Assembly (NCBI GenBank): GCA_934193515.1
Contig: CAKPVJ010000040.1
Location: forward strand, 1-18,445
DNA: 18,445 nucleotides
Reading direction: 5' to 3'
DNA from: an uncultured Megasphaera sp.
GTDB taxonomy: Bacteria; Bacillota; Negativicutes; Veillonellales; Megasphaeraceae
Positions 15,695 to 18,445 of this stretch are shown here, piece by piece; the first letter of the stretch is position 1, and every line of letters begins with the position of its first letter. The notes beneath the pieces are model-generated. The model did no database searches and was not told where the DNA came from. It saw only the letters and a list, made by a program, of their open reading frames with translations. The position numbers and the translations under genes are program-made.

Positions 15695-15722
15695 AAAGGC
15701 CTCGGCATGTCCCGAGGTCTTT
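15695..15722 (+). terminator. Terminator of the Jet operon
   Basis: AAAGGCCTCGG (15695-15705) pairs with CCGAGGTCTTT (15712-15722), with one G-U pair and a six-base loop, followed by CTTTGTT. It lies 63 bases after the jetC stop. Confidence 0.8.
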
Positions 15723-15727
15723 CTTTG

Positions 15728-15756
15728 TTGACAAATCGCTGTCCTAGCTTTATAAT
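15728..15756 (+). promoter_or_regulatory. Consensus promoter of the NifX-like gene
   Basis: A perfect -35 TTGACA (15728-15733) and perfect -10 TATAAT (15751-15756) are separated by exactly 17 bases. The -10 lies within the palindrome at 15749-15776. A consensus promoter buried in an operator suggests strong expression held off by a repressor. Confidence 0.8.
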
Positions 15757-15776
15757 TGACATATGTCAATTATAAA
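15749..15776. promoter_or_regulatory. 28-bp perfect palindrome, operator candidate
   Basis: The central 14 bases are TTGACATATGTCAA, and symmetry extends seven bases further on each side without mismatch. It covers the -10 and the predicted start site of the downstream gene, the usual site for a dimeric repressor. No T-run follows, so it is not a terminator. The regulator is not in the window. Confidence 0.65.
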
Positions 15777-15808
15777 TATAAAACGTTTCGTCGAAAGGAA
15801 GGATTTTT

Positions 15809-16204
15809 ATGAAAATAGCTGTTACATATGAAAACGGACAAATTTTTCAGCATTTTGGTCATACGGCACAATTTAAAGTGTACGATGTCGAAAACGGAGC
15901 CATTACATCTGCTTCCATTGTAGATACAGAAGGAAGCGGCCATGGCGCATTAGCCGGTTTTCTGCAGGAACACGGCGTAAATACGTTGATTTGCGGCGGT
16001 ATTGGCGGCGGCGCACAGACTGCGTTAGCCGCTGCCGATATTACAGTATACGGTGGTGTACAGGGATATGCTGACGATGCCGTAAAAGCCTTGCTTGCCG
16101 GCAATTTACAGTATAATCCCAACGTTCACTGTTCCCACCACGACCATGAACACGGTACTGAACCACATGTCTGCGGCATACATGGCTGCGGAAATCATGA
16201 CTAG
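15809..16204 (+). CDS. NifX/NifB-C-terminal-like protein with His-rich tail
   Basis: This 131-residue member of the dinitrogenase iron-molybdenum cofactor-binding family (NifX/NafY fold) starts MKIAVTYENGQIFQHFGH, the family hallmark, with the glycine-rich LICGGIGGGAQTAL near residues 60-73 and VYGGVQGYADDAVKAL after it. No nif genes are present. Stand-alone members occur in many anaerobes without nitrogenase and are thought to handle metal or metal-sulfur clusters. The last ~25 residues hold about eight His and three Cys (HCSHHDHEHG, CGIHGCGNHD), a likely metal-binding tail added to the domain. GGAAGGA precedes the ATG. The promoter overlaps a large palindrome, suggesting repression by a metal or redox sensor. 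Confidence 0.85.
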   Translation: MKIAVTYENGQIFQHFGHTAQFKVYDVENGAITSASIVDTEGSGHGALAGFLQEHGVNTLICGGIGGGAQTALAAADITVYGGVQGYADDAVKALLAGNLQYNPNVHCSHHDHEHGTEPHVCGIHGCGNHD

Positions 16205-16288
16205 CAATCCGTCTCTTTTTCAGCCAAGATTGGTTTGCCAGCAACTGCATATATACGATTGTCCCTGTAGTCGGTCTCTTCTGTACTA

Positions 16289-16297
16289 TGATATACT
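16289..16297 (+). promoter_or_regulatory. Extended -10 candidate for the glutaredoxin-like gene
   Basis: TGATATACT reads as an extended -10, 38 bases before the ATG at 16335. No clear -35 is present. Confidence 0.4.
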
Positions 16298-16334
16298 TAT
16301 ATTGTAATAGAATCGTACGATGGGAGGGATACTG

Positions 16335-16613
16335 ATGAAAGAAATTACTGCATTTTACCTTCATGGCTGCCCATATTGCCAAAAAGCAAAGCAGGCCGTC
16401 CAAGAATTAATCCAGGAACATCCTGCGTATGGTGCCATTTCACTGCACTGGTACGAAGAATCAGAACATCCGGAAATGGTGCAGGGGCATTCGTACTACT
16501 ATGTTCCCTCTATGTTTATCGGAAATGAAAAAATGTATGAAGCACAGCCGGGGCAGACATATGATGAAATTAAAGGATGGGTCCAATCCGTATTCGAAAA
16601 TGCATTGAAATAA
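16335..16613 (+). CDS. Glutaredoxin-like thioredoxin-fold protein
   Basis: This 92-residue thioredoxin-fold protein has the redox motif CPYC (Cys12 and Cys15) in LHGCPYCQKAKQA and the later conserved VPSMFIGNEKMYEA, which holds the cis-proline of the fold. The start is ATG 16335, because an in-frame ATG at 16320 overlaps GGGAGGG, which is the ribosome site for 16335. It probably reduces disulfides or mixed disulfides in the cytoplasm; its electron donor is unknown. It follows the NifX-like gene by 130 bases and ends with its own terminator. The pairing hints at a shared metal/redox theme. Confidence 0.88.
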   Translation: MKEITAFYLHGCPYCQKAKQAVQELIQEHPAYGAISLHWYEESEHPEMVQGHSYYYVPSMFIGNEKMYEAQPGQTYDEIKGWVQSVFENALK

Positions 16614-16626
16614 CAACTTCATTCTT

Positions 16627-16670
16627 AAAGAGCCTCGCATGAACGTTTCTGACAGCATGCGAGGTTCTTT
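16627..16670 (+). terminator. Terminator after the glutaredoxin-like gene
   Basis: AAAGAGCCTCGCATG (16627-16641) pairs with CATGCGAGGTTCTTT (16656-16670), with one G-U pair, followed by TTCTTT. It sits 13 bases after the stop codon. Confidence 0.85.
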
Positions 16671-16804
16671 TTCTTTATGGTTTGCTGTGCAGAGTGTATC
16701 ATAAAAAATTCAAAATTTCTTTATGTATAAGATAAAAACTACCTGTTTGAAAAGGAGCTGTTTGATTACAGCAGCCCTCATACTTATATCCGGGAGATGA
16801 AAAA

Positions 16805-17386
16805 ATGACAGTACCAAAAGAACCTGTAAAACGTTGTGCCTGGGCATCTTCTCATGCCTTGCTGCAGGAATACCATGACACGGAATGGTGCGTGCCAAGC
16901 CATGACGACAGATATATGTTTGAAATGCTGACGTTGGAAGGAGCTCAGGCCGGATTGTCCTGGCTGACGATTTTGCGGCGCAGAAAAGCCTATCAGAAAG
17001 CATTTCATCAATTTTCCATTGCGGACTGCGCCGTCATGACAGATGAAGAATTAGAGCAGATACTTCGCCAAAAAGAAGTCATTGCCAATAGACGCAAAGT
17101 ATATTCCGTCCGCGCCAACGCGCAGGCTATCCAGCATATCCAAAGCCAATACGGCAGCTTTTCCGCTTATTTGTGGAAATATACCGGTGGTAAGGTACAA
17201 CGCGGCCATTGGGCTGCCGAGCCAGACGTGCCGGCAGCCTCCCCTTTATCACAACAAATCAGTCGTGATTTGAAAAAACAAGGATTTCAATTTGTCGGCC
17301 CCGTTATTATCTATTCATTTTTGCAAGCCATCGGCATGTGCGATGACCACGTAGAAACATGCTGTAAATGCAAGGCAAGAACATAA
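16805..17386 (+). CDS. tag: DNA-3-methyladenine glycosylase I
   Basis: This 193-residue Tag enzyme excises 3-methyladenine from alkylated DNA. All four zinc ligands are present at the spacing of E. coli Tag (offset seven): Cys11, His24, His182 and Cys186. The base-pocket residues Tyr23, Glu45 and Trp53 also align (YHDTEW, TLEGAQAGLSW). Other hallmarks are RKAYQKAFHQF, ANRRKVYSVRANAQA and QGFQFVGPVIIYSFLQAIGM. One small deviation is Cys29 where YHDxEWG normally has Gly. GGGAG lies nine bases before the ATG. It is monocistronic. Confidence 0.97.
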   Translation: MTVPKEPVKRCAWASSHALLQEYHDTEWCVPSHDDRYMFEMLTLEGAQAGLSWLTILRRRKAYQKAFHQFSIADCAVMTDEELEQILRQKEVIANRRKVYSVRANAQAIQHIQSQYGSFSAYLWKYTGGKVQRGHWAAEPDVPAASPLSQQISRDLKKQGFQFVGPVIIYSFLQAIGMCDDHVETCCKCKART

Positions 17387-17403
17387 AGTTTACTAAAAAA
17401 GTA

Positions 17404-17432
17404 TTGATTTCGTATGCGGCGCATGATATAAT
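17404..17432 (+). promoter_or_regulatory. Promoter of the RseC-like gene
   Basis: TTGATT (17404-17409) is followed after 17 bases by a perfect TATAAT (17427-17432) preceded by TGA, so both a -35 and an extended -10 are present. Confidence 0.75.
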
Positions 17433-17484
17433 ATATTTAATCAATAAATAATCTTTATTTGTTGCGAATCAAGGAGGGATATAT

Positions 17485-17916
17485 ATGCGTTTGGGAAGAG
17501 GAACTGTAGAAAAAATTCGCAGTAACGGACTGGCAAAAATACGCGTAAACCGCGACCATTTATATGTAGCCTGCAGTGCTTGTTTTGGAGCAGAGCGTGT
17601 GTTTATAACCGCATATAACCCGGTCGGGGCACAAGAAGGACAAGACGTGCAGTATGAAGTACAGGATAATCATTTAATTATGAGTGCCTTTATTTGCTTC
17701 ATCTTGCCATTGCTGCTCATCGCATTGGGAGCCGCTTTAGGGTATCAAGCAGGCATGACAATATACACCGCTGCTGCAGGCGGTATTCTAGGTCTGTTAT
17801 TGGGCGCTGCTGCCGTAAAAAAATATGACTCCTGTTTAGGAAAAAGGATAGATACGAAGGCAACCATTACAGCCATTATTCAGCCTGACGAAGAAGAAGC
17901 AGAAACAGCAGAGTAA
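17485..17916 (+). CDS. RseC/MucC-family membrane protein
   Basis: This 143-residue protein has an N-terminal domain with GTVEKIRSNGLAKIRVNRD and a Cys pair (Cys30, Cys33 in VACSACFGAERVF). Two close membrane helices follow (about 67-87 and 91-111; FICFILPLLLIALGAALGY, then GGILGLLLGAAAV), with an acidic C-terminal tail ending DEEEAETAE. This is the architecture of the RseC/MucC family (SoxR-reducing-system protein RseC), often located near Rnf-type redox complexes. No such complex is visible in this window. AAGGAGGG precedes the ATG. The Cys pair and membrane anchoring suggest a redox role, which is inference from the family. Confidence 0.85.
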   Translation: MRLGRGTVEKIRSNGLAKIRVNRDHLYVACSACFGAERVFITAYNPVGAQEGQDVQYEVQDNHLIMSAFICFILPLLLIALGAALGYQAGMTIYTAAAGGILGLLLGAAAVKKYDSCLGKRIDTKATITAIIQPDEEEAETAE

Positions 17917-18368
17917 TGATACGATTCTCTGTGTGTATCCATAAGATATCCGGCACAGGAAGCATTGTTCCTTGCAGTACGAGTCATACTATCGTATAAC
18001 TTAAACCCTGTTGTGATTTCACTTCTACACCGTTGTAATATACGGTCACGGGGTATTTCAAATACTATTAGGGGTATATAGGTTGCAGCATAGTATGCGC
18101 TATGTCAAAAAATTTATATCTAAATTAAGAAGAGAATATGCTTGCATGACAAAGAAATATGCCTTTCAAAAAACAGCGTACCTGCATTACGGATATACTA
18201 TAATTTCAGCATAAAAATCAGCCGCAAGGCAGTAATTATATTTGTTTGCTTTTCTTTATGGAATATACTGACACCTGGATGTCGTTTATGGGCAAAACCG
18301 TCTCATATAGGATGTAGTTGTTAAACGTTCCTCTGTATACTAGGAGGGTTTATTTGTATTTTGGCATC
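17917..18368. other. Long intergenic stretch without a credible gene
   Basis: About 450 bases hold only a 60-codon open frame (18142-18324) with no ribosome site and no family resemblance. Small inverted repeats occur: TACGA/TCGTA at about 17978-17996, ACCG/CGGT near 18030-18048, and CATAG/CTATG near 18090-18106. AGGAGGG lies at about 18342 but no reading frame of substance follows; the terminator hairpin comes next. It may be a decayed gene or an unrecognised RNA. Confidence 0.4.
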
Positions 18369-18372
18369 AAAA

Positions 18373-18421
18373 GGGGCTGTAACAAAATGAGCTTTTTTAG
18401 TTCATTTTGTTGCGGTCCTCT
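18373..18421 (+). terminator. Terminator-like hairpin sharing sequence with 6978-7024
   Basis: Positions 18373-18390 pair with 18402-18419 over 18 positions, five of them G-U, and TTTTTT follows from 18421. The left arm holds GGGCTGTAACAAAATG, identical to 6982-6997. Confidence 0.7.
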
Positions 18422-18445
18422 TTTTTCCCATACTTAACGCAATAG

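Noticed and set aside
18026..18050. CRISPR repeat or tracr-like RNA near 17990-18060
   Set aside because: There is no repeated unit, no spacer spacing and no cas gene in the window.
18142..18324. 60-codon open frame as a gene
   Set aside because: No ribosome binding site, no recognisable motif, and composition that looks like untranslated DNA.

Overview
The window reads as a chromosomal segment of a low-to-mid-GC Firmicutes-type bacterium. The rpsF-ssb-rpsR operon, strong AGGAGG ribosome sites, the gene families and the codon usage fit best with the Negativicutes (Megasphaera/Dialister-like). That placement is inference from general familiarity, not from a database search.

Layout. Positions 1-455 hold no long gene. 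They do contain a compact locus with the architecture of a type I toxin-antitoxin: a 25-residue hydrophobic peptide gene with its own promoter, a hairpin over its ribosome site, and a convergent antisense promoter. Next are a secreted protein of unknown function (704-1489, minus), a LOG-family phosphoribohydrolase (1661-2197) and a decayed LysR regulator (2208-2734). After these come a nine-ligand PHP phosphoesterase (2825-3547, minus), a frameshifted SDR oxidoreductase (3791-4623), and the S6-SSB-S18 operon with its promoter, leader and terminator (4787-5955, minus). An EamA transporter (6037-6909) and a B3/B4-domain protein (7048-7755, minus) converge on a shared terminator.

The core of the window is 7913-15722. 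Here four overlapping genes, led by an extended -10 promoter and closed by a terminator, encode a Toprim-type nuclease subunit, a coiled-coil kleisin-like protein, a small KITE-like protein and a 1485-residue SMC-like ATPase. This is a Wadjet/Mks condensin-type plasmid-defence system in the order D-A-B-C. I judge it closest to the type III variety (DUF5716/DUF6063-like A and B subunits), assigned from memory of the families. The ATPase has an Asn where the usual Walker B catalytic Glu would sit and lacks the first Walker A glycine.

The right end holds a His-rich NifX/NifB-like small protein behind a promoter whose -10 lies inside a 28-bp perfect palindrome, a CPYC glutaredoxin-like protein, 3-methyladenine DNA glycosylase I (all zinc ligands present) and an RseC-like membrane protein. 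The last ~450 bases have no credible gene. They end in a terminator hairpin sharing 16 identical bases with the one at 6978-7024.

In functional terms, a mostly housekeeping neighbourhood has a defence operon inserted between a B3/B4-domain gene and a redox/metal gene pair. Two nearby genes are broken and a putative toxin-antitoxin sits at the left edge, so the region looks like mildly plastic accessory chromosome.
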